Below are positions 22,609 through 36,159 of a DNA stretch of 64,000 bases, one piece after another. This DNA is from Pachyseris speciosa (taxonomy: Eukaryota; Cnidaria; Anthozoa; Scleractinia; Pachyseridae), in NCBI GenBank assembly GCA_016490735.1, contig JAEMWC010000166.1, positions 771,001 through 835,000 of the forward strand. Direction: 5' to 3'. Each line of letters opens with the position of its first letter. Position 1 is the stretch's first letter. The position numbers and the translations under genes are program-made. The notes under the pieces were generated by a model. That model was not told the DNA's origin and searched no databases. It saw only the letters and a program-made list of their open reading frames with translations.

Positions 22609-23499
22609 CAAGTCCATCTGATATCGACTTTCAGTGATTGTGTTATAAATTGTCATTTGTCAGGTCCCTGGGACTCACCCCAGGAAAAATAATGAGTCCC
22701 ATAGCCAATGAGTTCCGTCTATCATGTACAGTTTGTACTTATGTCATAATATTATCTACCCTGCGAGTAGCCTGCAGAGCAGTCGTATTTTTAGTAGGCG
22801 AGCGGTAAAGGACACGATACAGTATACGAATACGCTATGCCGCCATCTTGAATGATAAAGCTGACAGAGGATTGGGGCGAGCCCAAAAAGCGGTGTTTCC
22901 AAGGGTGAGGACGACAGGTTTAAAAAAGAGTAGGGGGAGGGGGTGGGGAGGGGAATCCGCCCCTCCTCCACTAGTCCCAATTCTCTAATAGCTGCGCATC
23001 CAAAATGGCGGCCTTCTAACGAGCGTTCGAATTAACGAGTGTTCCTACACCCCAAAACGCCAGGATACATGCTTTCTTCGGGTGCATTTTTTTTTCTGGT
23101 TTTCTTTTTCGGCACAGGGCAAGCTTTTTCACTTGCACGCTTTATTCCATATTTGGTACAACCTCGTTCCCAGGGTCTTCCCGGCATCAATATGACAACG
23201 TCATCTTTCCAACATTTTCAAATTTTCGGTATGTTCTCCCCGAGATTGAACGCAAACATATTTATCATACTATTTTACAATGTGAAAATCCCGCTGCCTA
23301 GTTTCGGAAGCTTCATTCCTTTCTCAAACCCGTAGATCCTTACATATAAAAAGCAATTTATGTGAGAATGAATATATGAAAATCAAATATTTGAACTGCG
23401 GATTAAAGAATGAATATGGTCCGGTATCGCAGGGGACGTAGGTTTGTGTCCCGTACAAATTTAACCTGTGATGATCATTCGCATATTCAAATAGACCTT

Positions 23500-23998
23500 A
23501 TCACGGTTTAAGACGCCATCTTACGGGTAGGCAAAGAATAACAGCAATTACAGTGTTAGTATGAAAATTCGTTGTCAAAAAAATGCGTGAAACGCCTGTT
23601 TTCTCAGCAAGAAGTTATATTGCTAGTTAATGGCACTAGGCAAAGGGTTCCACTGACAAAATTTGAGGGATTTAGCCGTCCAGAAAACGTTCTCTGGCTT
23701 TTTTAAAATTTTCCATACATTCGTCTGTAATGTTTTGGCGCGGGCTGAATAATTCCGGGGAAAAAACAACAGACGAATGTATGGGAAATTCAAAACACCA
23801 TGCAGAGAACGTTTTCTGGCACGGCTAAATCCCTTAAATTTTGTCAGTGGAACCCTACTGCCTACTACTATTAATTATCAATATTTTCTTTGCTGATAAA
23901 CAGGCGCTTCACGCATTTTTTGACAACGGAATTACATACTACTGTAATTTCTGTTCTCTTTCCCTACACGCCAAGATGGCGTTTTAAACCGTGATAAA
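23500..23998. repeat. Fold-back MITE of about 500 bp
   Basis: The CTTATCACGGTTTAAGACGC arm is matched by the reverse complement near 23976-23998. Pairing continues inward through ATGCGTGAA, GACAAAATTTGAGGGATTTA, AGAAAACGTTCTC and CATACATTCGTCTG, leaving a loop of about 45 bp. Nearly the whole element would fold into one hairpin. Confidence 0.85.
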
Positions 23999-24058
23999 GC
24001 CTTTTGCACTGAATTTAGTTGAAATAGTTGACAAAAGTGTTTGGTTTGGTCGGCGTGC

Positions 24059-24504
24059 TAACCTTACCCATATGAAAGTTAAGCCGGTTATTTTTAGGCA
24101 CCTAGAGGATATATGACATGCATATCGGCCACTGACATCGCCCTCGGGTGAGTGTATTGGCCGACATTGATCGCTTCGCTGCTTTAAAATAATCTCCCCT
24201 TCTTCTTATACGCTGCTAGACTTATTCCATGATAATTCTTAACGTGACCGAACACAAGGGGAAATGATGCAGAGACATGTGTTGTCGCAACGACAGAACT
24301 TGCCGCGGGATATACACAGTGAGGGGGGTATGTAGCAGGGACGTGAGGGAGATGTAGCTGGGGAAAAATCGCAGTAGCCTGAGAAGGGGAAAGGGAAAGG
24401 GAACGGTAAAACGGGCGCACGATGTCCGAGGCGCATATGTCACATATCCACGAGGATGCCTAAAAATAACCGGCTATTACTGTAAATTTCACCTGGGTAA
24501 GATT
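24059..24504. repeat. MITE with inverted repeats of about 70 bp
   Basis: The left end carries ACCTTACCCA, AAGCCGGTTATTTTTAGGCA and GGATATATGACATG. The right end holds the same blocks inverted (24432-24504). The middle is non-coding. Confidence 0.78.
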
Positions 24505-24620
24505 AACACGACGACCAAACATACACTTTTCGTTGCACGTAACGTCGCTGCCATAGCCTGCGTGGCAGGCGCTAGAATGGAGAAGGGAAAGGGGGAGGCG
24601 CGTCGCGCGAAGCAAGAGAG

Positions 24621-24930
24621 AGCAGAGTTGGCGCTGTGGTGAGAGCGCTCGCCTTCCACCAATACGTCCCGGGTTCGATTCCAAGACTCGACGTCATATG
24701 TGGGGTGAGTTTGTTGTTGGTTCTTGCGCATGCCGTCCTTGCTCCGAGAGGTGTTTCGCCAAGAACTCCGGTTTCCCCCTTTCCCCAAACCAACATTTGA
24801 TTTAATTCTACTTCACTTAGAGTTCATATGATTTAGTCTCAATTAGTCAATTAGCAGAGCGGCTGTGCTCGGCTAGAAAGATTCGAGACTTTAATAAAGT
24901 GATTATTATTATTATTAATAAAGATATTAT
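24621..24930 (+). mobile_element. tRNA-derived SINE
   Basis: A tRNA-like head with an A-box-like GCGCTGTGGTGAGAGCGC and a B box GGTTCGATTCC at 24672-24682 is followed by a body. The body carries GTCATATGTGGGGTGAGTTT and GTTTCGCCAAGAACTCCGG. It ends with TTAATAAAGTG and an (ATT)n tail. This head and body match a SINE type I recall as common in anthozoan genomes. It would be transcribed by RNA polymerase III and moved by a LINE. The overlapping minus-strand ORFs are spurious. Confidence 0.82.
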
Positions 24931-26352
24931 TTTGCCTGTTACTTCTTATTTTGATTTACATTTTGTAAATGAATTGTGATATTTGTTACTAATAACACTG
25001 GAACATTTTGTGCCATTCAATTGAAAGGATAAAGATTTAGAGGGGGTAGAGTAGTTGGCAAAAGCCTTGGAGAGCTCAGTGTCGTAACAAAAAGCAAAAT
25101 GTAAGTAAGGGGGGTGATCATTCTCGAAATTAACACCTTACTGCATAATGTTTAGAACTCAACAAGACCAACGGCGTGTGGCTAGTTACCCCAAGGTTCT
25201 GCAGTGTGGTGAGAATGCTTGTCAGGTGACCTGCTGACGCCCAAATACCAAACCCTAACGCGAACCTAACCCTTATTCAAACAACTGATCTCAAGGCCAA
25301 CGTGACTGTTGCAAATTTTGCGATCGCAACCCTAACAATAGGCTTCACTCGAGTCCTACAATTGGTGCTACCTGGGGGTATTAAATACCCTGGCGACGTG
25401 ATATCCATTGTTCACCTTAAGGCACAACTTCAACTTTTGAACTAACAATAAGTAGAGAAAGAATGTTGGAGATACTCAGGCATATCAAGGCATAGTTTGA
25501 AGCCTAATTTGCATAAAATCCAAAAACTTTAATTACATTGCGAAGATTAAACGAAAAATCTTCAAACTTGGCAGTGACAGAAAACATTGAAGACCTTAAC
25601 TGATTTTTGCTTCAAAGGGACGATCACTTCGGTCACGTGAGGTGTAAATAAATATTCATGGTGAAAAATCTTCTAAGCAAAATGGGGAAGATAAAATGAA
25701 ATCGAATTAAATATTCTTTGGTGTCACAGGTTTGCACTTCGAGTGCTTGAAATGGAGTAGCCTTGTCTGCGTATACATGTAACAAGCAAGGCTGGTACTA
25801 CGTGAAAAAAGTTGACTTTGCGAGAGACCAACATGACCGAGACTCGATAAAGTAAGGCTGCAACTATGGACAGCTGTTTCGTCCTTATTGGGACTCATCG
25901 GCATGGTGTAGCAGATTTAAAAGACGCCAGCTTCAATGCGAGCGCCAATGAATTACACAATGAACCCGTTCACTTGTCTGCGTGTCCACATTAAATAACG
26001 GTCTTGCAATTAAGGGAAATAGGTCACGTGACATTAGAAATGACTTAATAACTTCTCATAGAAATAATAGGTACCACCATACAAGGTTAATTCATGATGA
26101 GCTTTCAAGGTTAATAGAATGGCACCCGAAAAGCTTGAGTTAGAGTTTACTTTATATTTCCCGTTGTACTTAAAAGAATTTGGATGTTATTCGTCATTTA
26201 CTGGTCACGTGACCAAACTATTCCACTCTTAAACACAAAAATTTGGTAATGGCATCAAATGTTATCTGACTGCCGAGTTTGACGATTTTCTCCTATATCT
26301 ATGCAATGTTATGATTGTTTTTTGATCTTATGCAAATTAGATTTCTAACCAT
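24931..26352. other. Unassigned intergenic stretch
   Basis: I see no gene in this 1.4 kb. A block near 25873-25905 (CAGCTGTTTCGTCC then GGACTCATCGGCAT) recurs in altered form near 47936-47965, so a dispersed repeat is present. Confidence 0.45.
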
Positions 26353-26588
26353 GCCTTAAAGGGGCACTGTCACGCCAATTGTTGTCACAAGTTGTTCAAA
26401 TCGCGAGGAAATACTTTTTATTTTACATGACCTGCCCGTCTAACGCTAAGAAGGAGATTTCTAATTATTTCTTGGACGGAAAAGGAAAATGGCAATTTTT
26501 CTGAGTCACAAGGACGAAACTTGAAAAAAGTTAACCTAACTTTTGCTTGGGTTCAGACCCAAGTTACGTGACAGTGCCCCTTTAATAT
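26353..26588. repeat. MITE with AAAGGGGCACTGTCACG ends
   Basis: The ends AAAGGGGCACTGTCACG and CGTGACAGTGCCCCTTT are exact inverted repeats of 17 bp. The middle is non-coding. It ends about 265 bp beyond the gene B stop. Confidence 0.85.
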
Positions 26589-26853
26589 GCCTGAGTAGGG
26601 TTAAAACAATACATGCTGTTTGGTAGCCTTAAGGTTTGTGCTTATTAATTCTAGTAAAGATTTGGGAAACACTACTGGTTGACGGCTATTGTTACTGGAA
26701 ATAATACCTATAAACAGTTTATAGTTTTTATGTGAACTACTACACTAGTTTGGAAGATGTTCTTCGGAGCTAGCCAGCCTATTGGGATGGGTTGAGTCGT
26801 CGGGAGCCATATCAGTCGAAGGTTGGTTGCAAATATTTGTCCTCGTCTTCTCT

Positions 26854-27048
26854 TCACATTATAGTGGTTTCCTGATCCTTCCCAGCTTTGGCGTTTTTCT
26901 TGTCGTCTTTTTCTGTTTCTTTTTCATCCTGTGCCAAATTTTCCATGGTAGGCTGGTTGTAAGTCTCGGGTAAGGTCATGCACACAACTGCCGCAGCCAC
27001 AGCGAGGCCCGCCATTATCCCGAATGGCAGAAAACGGTGAACGGCCAG
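26854..27048 (-). CDS. SLC22A-like: SLC22 gene B, coding exon 9 (C-terminus)
   Basis: It reads LAVHRFLPFGIMAGLAVAAA, continues through LPETYNQPTMENL to a charged tail ending QETTIM, and stops at TGA. A CACTAG acceptor fixes the start. Confidence 0.9.
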   Translation of the reverse strand: MAVHRFLPFGIMAGLAVAAAVVCMTLPETYNQPTMENLAQDEKETEKDDKKNAKAGKDQETTIM

Positions 27049-29318
27049 CTAGTGAACGGAGTAAATATTGGAATAAGCTTATAATATATGTAACTAGATA
27101 AGTATTTAGTGTATACCACACAAGTGAATAGCACTTTTCGCACGCTCTGATTGGTTACCTCGGAGGTGATTAGCAAGTACTATTCACCTCCGAGCAGCCG
27201 GCGGGCGAGAATTTACAATTTCCGACCGCTTGTCGCTATAATGTCACACACAAAGTAATGTTTTGGTCCGCTAATTATTCAGCTTGTGTGGTATGTACTA
27301 AAACAATTATTCACCTCAGTGTCGGTGAAAGTGGTGGATATTTAAAATATAATTTAAATATTTAAAATATTTAAATATCCACCACTATTTATAAAGCAAG
27401 TTTTTTGGCTACTCTTTGTCACATTTTCTGGAAACTGAGCCATTATATTGTTTTCTTCTTATGTCCTTGATTTATCTTCAATCCAAGAAATTAATAGCAA
27501 ATGAAAGTAAGGATTAATACAGTTTTCTCATAGTTCTTAACTTAATAATTTTTGCAATTATTTATTGTTTTGTAAATATTGAATGAATTGTTAAATAAAA
27601 TTATTATTATTATTATTATTATTAATGTTGTTGTTGTTGCTAACTGTTGCTTTGTTTTGTTTTTGTTATGGGTTATGGTCATCACATTTCAGTGCTACGT
27701 TTTCTGATATGTTAACAAATTTTCGCGGAAACTATCAGTCCCCGATAGGAAAACCCTATTGGAAAAAAAAGCAGTTTCATTGTATTATTTCTTATTTTAA
27801 TATTTGTATTTATTATTCATAGTTGATTTTAATTTCTTCAGAGATATTAGCATGTCTGAAACAAAATATAGTTATTGATTAATTGAAGGTCCAACCTAGT
27901 AGGTTTGCATTGAGACGTCGAGCTTATATTTAACAATTATTCACCGTAGTGGAGGTGAATAGTCTAAGCATCGTATCAAGTATAAATAATGTCGACTACA
28001 AAACTACAAACACTTCTTGGCTCAGTATTCCTGGATTTGGCTAGAGTTCCCCACAAATGGCGTTCTCGTTGCCTTAACGAATATTTGCATGTCCTTTTTC
28101 AACATCTAAGTCAATGTCCGACAATTCTAAATGGACTCTCCTAGAAACTCGGGAACCTCTTAAGCAAAGTAATGCTGATCTCACTGAGCAGCGCAAAGGA
28201 CACTCTTGCCATTATCCATGACATGGTAGCCACATATCTTTCTCCCTTCTATTTAACAATGACAATGGCAATTACAATGGCAATGACAATGACAATGACA
28301 ATGACAATGGCGATGGCGATGGCGATGGCGATGGCGATGGCGATGGCGATGGCGATGGCGATGGCGATGGCGATGGCGATGGCGATGGCGATGGCGATGG
28401 CGATGGCGATGGCGAAGACGAAGACGATGACGATGACGATGACGATGACAATGGCAATGGCAATGGCAATGAATTTGGCAATGGCAATGACAATGGCAGT
28501 GACAATGGCAATGGCAATGGCAATGGCAATGGCAATGGCAATGGCAATGGCAATGGCAATGGCAATGGCAATGACAATGACAATGGTAATGACAATGACA
28601 ATGACAATGGCAATGATAATGGCAATGACAATGACGATGATAATGGCAATGACAATGACAATGACAATGACAATGACAATGACAATGACAATGACAATGA
28701 CAATGACAATGACAATGACAATGACAATGACAATGACATTGACAATGGCAATGGCAATGGCAATGAAAATGACAATGGCAATGGCAATGGCAATGGCAAT
28801 GGCAATGGCAATGACAATGACAATGGCAATAACAATGACAATGACAATGGCAATGGCAATGACAATGATAATGACAATGACAATGACAATGACAATGACA
28901 ATGGCAATGGCAATGATAATGACAATGACAATGACAATGACAATGACAATGACAATGACAATGGCAATGACAATGACAATGACAATGACAATGACAATGA
29001 CAATGACAATGACAATGACAATGACAATGACAATGACAATGACAATGATAATGGCAATGACAATGACAAAGACAAAGACAAAACAATGACAATGGCAATG
29101 ATAATGGCAATGACAATGACAATGACAATGGCAATGGCAATGGCAATGGCAATGGCAAAGGCAATGACAATGACAATGGCAATGGCAATGTTAATGGCAA
29201 TGACAATGGCAATGACAATGACAATGACAATGACAATGGCAATGGCAATGGTAATGGCAATGGCAATGGCAATGACAATGGCAATGGCAATGACAATGGC
29301 AACGACAACGACAACGAG

Positions 29319-29361
<43 letters not shown>

Positions 29362-31654
29362 GTGACAATGACAATAACAAGCTACATGGTCGTCTGTTTT
29401 CAATAGATTAACATTATTTTCGTACAAAAGAGGACACGTGCACTTACCAGCAACGGGGCATAAGCCGAAGCAAAGGCGCTCACTCGAGCAGAGGCAGTTG
29501 ATGTACCCATTCCAACACTCCTAATGTACAAATAATTAAAAGACAAGCAAATTTACGAAGATGTATTATACGAAGGCGCACATACAAGTGACTCTTTGTA
29601 CCTGCTTGGAAATAAACTATGTAGTGGATGGTCTGTATGTATAAATTTATTAAAAAGGTAACGGTAACTTTTTTCTAAAATCTCTAAAATATTAAAACTA
29701 CCTCAGTGATACATAGCGCGTCTTGTGACATCTCTTTAAAAAGCTTTGCAGAGCCGCAAGATGAGAAGCACTAGCTGCATAAACTGAAAGGCCACACACG
29801 TCAATAAGTTTCAAAGCGCAATCGCATTTAAAGAACTGGTGATCTATCTAGTTGACCAATGGAATTTCTGTCAGCCTTATCCGACCTGGCCTCCTTCGCA
29901 GCCGTTGTTTGTGTCGGTCCTATTCTCCCTCCCAACCAAAGTCTGCTGAACCCTGCGAACGGGACATTCCATTCCAGGAAATGACCAATCACATCGTGGC
30001 TTTTAAATTTCGTTGGCTAAGTTCAGGTAGCCTCCTTCGCAGCCATTGTTTGTGTCGGTTCTATTCTCAAACCTGATTGGATACTCGGACATAATGGGAA
30101 TAGAATGTTCGGCTTGGTTCAGTAGACGTTGGTGGGGAGGGAGAATAGGACCGACACAAACAACGGCTGCGAAGGTGGCTATATCCGACCGGAATATGCC
30201 GAGTAATAAAATTGCTGCAAGACCATCTTGCTGACCAACTTTCGATACTTGGAGGACGTCGCATGTACAATACTTTACCTTAGGGTTGTGGGAAACAGCT
30301 CTGCTGAATAAATGTACACCAACGAAAATCCTATGTTGCTGAAGAACTTAGCGCCGAACGTAGACAAAATGATTTTGGCAGCCAGGTAACCTAACAAGAT
30401 GAGATATTTAATCATTGTTAGCACAATCACCATCAAAATCACCATCACAAATCCCACGATGACCGCCACCGCTGCCACAACACCACCATCATGATAACCA
30501 TCATCATCATTACAGGTACATTGCTATGCTGACGACATTCAGTTATACCTGTCGTTCCGTCCTGATGCGACTTTTGGCTCTGATGAGGCGATTTCTGCTA
30601 TGACGAACTGCATTGCGGACATTAGGGACTGGATGATCTCCGATAAATTAATGCTTAACGACAGCAAGACCGAAATCTTACTTGTCGGGTCGCGCCAACA
30701 GTTACGCAAGGTTAAGCTTGATGCTCTCATGGTTGGCACATCAAAAGTGGCTTTAGCCTCCTCTGCTGTAAAAAATCTAGGTGCATGGTTTGACTCGGAA
30801 CTCACCATGAACACGAACGTTAACAAACTATGCAGCGCAGCATATTTTCATCGTTACAACCTAAGGCGTATACGGAAGTATTTGTCGCAAGAGACATGGG
30901 AGCAACTAGTGCACGCTTTTATTACCAGTCGGATTGACTATTGCAACAGCTTGTTATACGGTCTGCCTGCTAAGCAGCTTGATAAGATTCAGCGTGTACT
31001 AAACACAGCGGCTCGTATAATTTTCAGACTCCCAAAGTTTTGCCATGTCACTCCGTCACTTTTTAGTCTGCACTGGCTGCCTGTGCGATATCGAATTGAC
31101 TTTAAGATCTGTCTCTTGACCTTCAAAGCAATACATGGGTCTGCACCCAGCTACCTTAGGGAGTTAGTAGTGGTCAAAGAGAATCGCTACTGCTTAAGAT
31201 CCTCAAATCAACGTCTGCTTTGCATGCCGAAAGGTATCACAAAAAAGACTCTAGGTGACAGGGCATTCGCAGTCGCAGCTCCCAGACTATGGAACTCCCT
31301 CCCAGAAGAGCTTCGAAGCAAGAGTGATATAAACGATTTTAAACGCCACCTTAAAGCGCATTTTTTACCAAGGCATTTTTAACACCTTAGTTGGACTGAA
31401 CTGACTTAGCTTGTCTTTGCTTTCGCTTTTATTTTGTTCTTATTATTTAATACAATTGTATTTTATTGCATGTATCTTTTTTATTCTCTTAGACTTTTTG
31501 TTAAATTTAGTGCTTAGTTTAAAGTTTTTAATATTTTTAATTATGTCAGGATTTTAGGTTTTAACTTTTTAAATTAGTCGGTAGTTTTACTTTGCTAACT
31601 GGAATGCGCTTTTGATTATTTTTATAGGAAAAGCGCAATATAAATATTAAATAC

Positions 31655-31686
<32 letters not shown>

Positions 31687-33762
31687 GTTTTGTAGTCACA
31701 GTTTCTTAAACTTAAAATGCCGAAACAATTTCAAAGTTTCTACAAACGTCAAACATTAGAAGCCTTTCACAGTTTTAAAAATCAGTTCGACAGGAGTTTT
31801 TCTTGTGTTCTTCTCGGCAAATTGACAAGAAAGACCATAAACTTGAAAGGAAACAGCTCTTTGTTTGGATATAAGGGTATTATCTATTTTAGTTTTACCT
31901 TTATCATGTTCAGCTTTATCTGACACCAGAAGCGCGCCAATGGCTGACAGCGCGGACAAAAAAAACGAAGCCAGAAGGATTTTCCTGCGACTAAACCTGT
32001 GTGAGCAAGAATTCAAATTCCGATGTCATAATTATTTGTGTTTTCTTCTGGTACTGTTATCTCATTTTGATACCTTTATGGGGAACGCATACATTGAAGC
32101 CCCGATGATGGCCCAGCTGCTCAAAGCACGAATGGTTGAGAGTTGTTGTAGACTTTGATTTCAGTTTATATCGTCTTTGATCGACCGCGGTTTTTCGCGA
32201 CAAGCTAAGAATAAGCAAAAGAGCATCCAAATTTCCTGTTTAAAAGTTACATTCAGGAAAACGTACAGTGGAACCGAGTTAATACGGACACCAAGGGGAC
32301 ATACCAAAGTGTCCGCAATATCCGGGTATCCGTATGTTGTTATAAGCGGGTTTCCATGGAGCGGGGTTCCACTTTATATGCAAACATTTGATGACACACG
32401 ATGCCTTAAAGACCTAATTTTCTTTCTGGTAAGCTTAAAAACCTCTTATGAGGTATTAAATTTTGCATTATATTGGTAATCGTTGTATTTTTATTTCGTA
32501 AAACGGTCCATCGAGCGCACTATTAATTACACACAATTAACCCTCTTACAATCGTCACCTCCATTCAGAGAACCTAGACGTCCTCTCAGCCGATTAGCTT
32601 TTTAATCTGTTGATTATCAAACACCGTATTTCAAATGTTTTACATCCAGGCTATACCGAATAAGAGACCGCGTTTTCTGATCCCAGGGATCGTCGTTTAC
32701 GAGAGGGTCAACCTTAGGAAGGGTTAATTGTTGGCCTTGAGTATTGCTTCACATTTGACTTAATGTCCAACACTAAACTACCTTGTCAAATCGTATTCAA
32801 CGAGCGAGAAGTAAATGTTTACTCTAGGTAGTGGGCTAGCATTAGTCGGTGTTCTAACAGAAAGTATATTAGTGCAGTGCAACTGATGACCAACCGTAAA
32901 ATGATATATTCATCGTCCGCTATTTGCTAAAAGACTGCTATTGGTCAGCTTTTTTACCTCAATGCCAAAACTGCACTGATCGGATACGCAGGCAAAGCGG
33001 CAACAGCTGTCAGGGTCACATTTACGTAGATATTGCCGCCCAGGAAGGGTGCGCTGAAGGACACGCCCCAGCTGATGAATGAAACTGCAAACCTTTTGTG
33101 AGAAACAAAATCATAGTCATCTCAAAACGGTCATCATAATCATGATCATCACCGCCACCATCACCATCACCATCACCATCACCATCACCATCACCATCAC
33201 CATCACCATCACCATCACCATCACCATCACCATCACCACCACCACCACCACCACCACCATCATCATCGTCATCATCATCAATTTATCATCATCGTTATCA
33301 CCCTCACCATTATTATCATAAGTATAATCACCAATATTATGATCATCACCATCACTACATCTATCATCAATTTATCATCATCACCACCACCATCATCATC
33401 ATCAACAACATCTTCATTTAGATTTAAACAGTGAGAGTGAACTAATTAATGTTCCCAAGGTATTAAGTGAAGAAAACCGGTCTCTAAAAAATATTTTATT
33501 AGTAATACACTCACCACATAAACCAGGAGCCCAAGATCTTGTGAATCATTTTACCAGAGGAAAATAGGTCACGAAAGTCGCCAAGCCTTTCTTCTTTTGG
33601 CAGTACTAGTTGTTCTTCAGGCAGTTCTCTTCCATTTATCCTGGCAACCTTTCTGAGAATCGTCCTCGCCTCAGACACTCGACCTTTCTTCAAAAGCCAA
33701 CGAATGGATTCTGGGGTGAAACTATAAAGACAGAAAAGAAATAGACCATTTTACAGTTGTCG

Positions 33763-33797
<35 letters not shown>

Positions 33798-34738
33798 CAA
33801 ACCTACCTACTTTTGTTATGTAAATCATGTTTTTCTTATGTTAACTAGTATTTAATCAGCATAATTTCCATAAGAAAATGGAGGTAGGTTTGTATCAAAA
33901 CAAGATCACCCCTAGGCTCGCATTCAATGAAAGGCCAGGGTACTGTGCAAAGAACTGTAAAATAGTCTATTAAAAGAAACACAACAATCTGTTATAATAA
34001 ACATAATTTAAGCTTTTAGTAATAGGTATAAATTCGGCCTTTTTGTTTGACAGTGAAACGGAGACAACACACTTCAGAGAGTACTTCTGCAATGGACAAA
34101 TTTCAGTCTGCATTAGTTTACTCACAACCAACAAGCTGCAAAAAGCAGCCCTGGAGCTCCTGTTATCATTGTCAGATGTTTCCAGTCCCTGACGTAATAC
34201 GCGATTCCAGCTAAGATCATTTGAAACACAAAGTAAACTGAAAACGCTAGTCCCCCAACAGTGCTTCTGTGGCGTATTCCAGAGAACTCTGTTCCCAGCA
34301 CGAAAAGTGGAATGCTGTAGGCGCCTACAAGAAAAGGAGTGACATTAAAATGAGTAAAGACTAATTCACTGGTAGCTTACGCACGGCTGGAATAGAGGGA
34401 GGAGGGGAGGGGGCATTATCACTGACACGCAAGAGGTGGGTATAAAGAGTCCCTTTACAAAATCTAGACGGATGCCTGGTCTATGAGGTAGCTGGATACT
34501 CGTAGTTGCCAAGCTATAGGGCCGAACACATCTTTCTCTGTTGTTCCCTTGGCATTACACCTTCGTCTAGCTGCATCTTTCTGACCCCATGTTCGAGTTC
34601 AAACTTTGGCATCTTTCCTATTCATCATCCAGAGAGTTCTACCTGTGAAAAAGGTTGGGTTTTTCACGAAGAATCATGTCACGGCACCTAACTTCAGGAG
34701 AAAAGAGTTGAAATATTTTTGTTGAGGTCTTCGTGCGA

Positions 34739-34800
<62 letters not shown>

Positions 34801-35179
34801 TTTTTTAATTTTGATGAAATAAAAATATTAAAAAGATCCTAAAATACTAATTTACAAGCTCACTTTCTAAAACTTAGTGGACACACGCTTGGCAAGCGTT
34901 TAAGCGGCAGTCATCAATGATGAAATCCCTTTGTGAAATTTTGTGGAAGGGTGGCCTGGAGCCTCTTACGCATGTGTATACCGACCTTAAAATCTCAAAA
35001 GAAAGCAATGTTCTAATCCAAGTAATAGTAATGTGATAAGGTTCCTAATTCTTCTCTGAGAGCTTTTCGGCTAGGCGTTTGAGGAAGCAATTGCAGTCGG
35101 CTCCCATCCCACCGTTGGTTCCAAAAACCAGGGGAGTGAAAGATCCCATTTCAACGTCCAGCACCCTGTTGCTACTTCT

Positions 35180-35277
<98 letters not shown>

Positions 35278-35430
35278 GAGGATATCCATGTCGGGTTTCA
35301 AGCCCACACAATGCAGAAGACCGTGCTGTTGGGCTCAGCCCGGATCCTGAGACAAGTTTTGGATTGCTGAGGCTGCTTGTTGCAGCTTGCGCCAGAACCT
35401 CCAGCATGACATTGCTGTGATTTGGGACAC

Positions 35431-35465
<35 letters not shown>

Positions 35466-35972
35466 GATAATGATAATGATAATGATAATGATAATGATAA
35501 TGATAATGATAATGATAATGATAATGATAATGATAATGATAATGATAATGATAATGATAATGATAATGATAAAGAAAAGGAAAATAACAAGGCAATCATT
35601 GTGGATATTGCGTCAACATGGGACCGCAGGGTGCATGAGAAGGAAGGAGAAAAAGTTGAGAAATATCAGGATCTAAAGAGAGAAATTAAGAATTTATGGG
35701 GAATGAGACAGGTAGAAGTGGTACCGATAGTTGTTGGCGCACTTGGAGGAGTAAGGAAAAGGTTAGATGGATGGCTTGCGAAACTAGGAATTGCTATCAA
35801 GACAGGACTCCTGCAGAAAACAGCCTTGCTAGGAACAGCAAGGATTCTGAGAAAGGTTCTTGAAAATTAAACAAGAAGGAATGACCCAAACGACCTTTGG
35901 CCATTGGCTATGGCTTGCTTCTTTGATGTAAATGCGGCATAACACCTGCCAGAGCGTAAGCGGTATGAGAAG

Positions 35973-36017
<45 letters not shown>

Positions 36018-36115
36018 GCGTATTAAGTTTTCACTATAGTTAACGGGCTACGCTCTAGCGCACCGTCATACTATTTTAATTGTATATTGCACACAAAAGT
36101 TTTAACTGCTGCTGC

Positions 36116-36159
<44 letters not shown>

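Noticed and set aside
23412..23460. tRNA-like CCGGTATCGCAG...GTCCCGTACAAAT
   Set aside because: It resembles part of the tRNA-derived repeat at 38081, but there is no A box and the stems do not close. It is a decayed fragment at most.
24489..24796. ORFs of 74-99 codons on the minus strand
   Set aside because: They are antisense to the SINE and shaped by its B box and body, and have no independent support.
28172..29427. Long ORFs of Met-Ala/Met-Thr, Cys-His and Leu-Ser repeats on both strands
   Set aside because: They are translations of a hexanucleotide satellite that lacks stop codons in several frames. They have no start context, splice sites or non-repeat domain.
35335..35676. ORFs with HYHYHY, IMIMIM or SLSLSL repeats
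   Set aside because: They are products of the (TGATAA)n and (AAT)n microsatellites. Only the retroelement tail segments next to them were kept.
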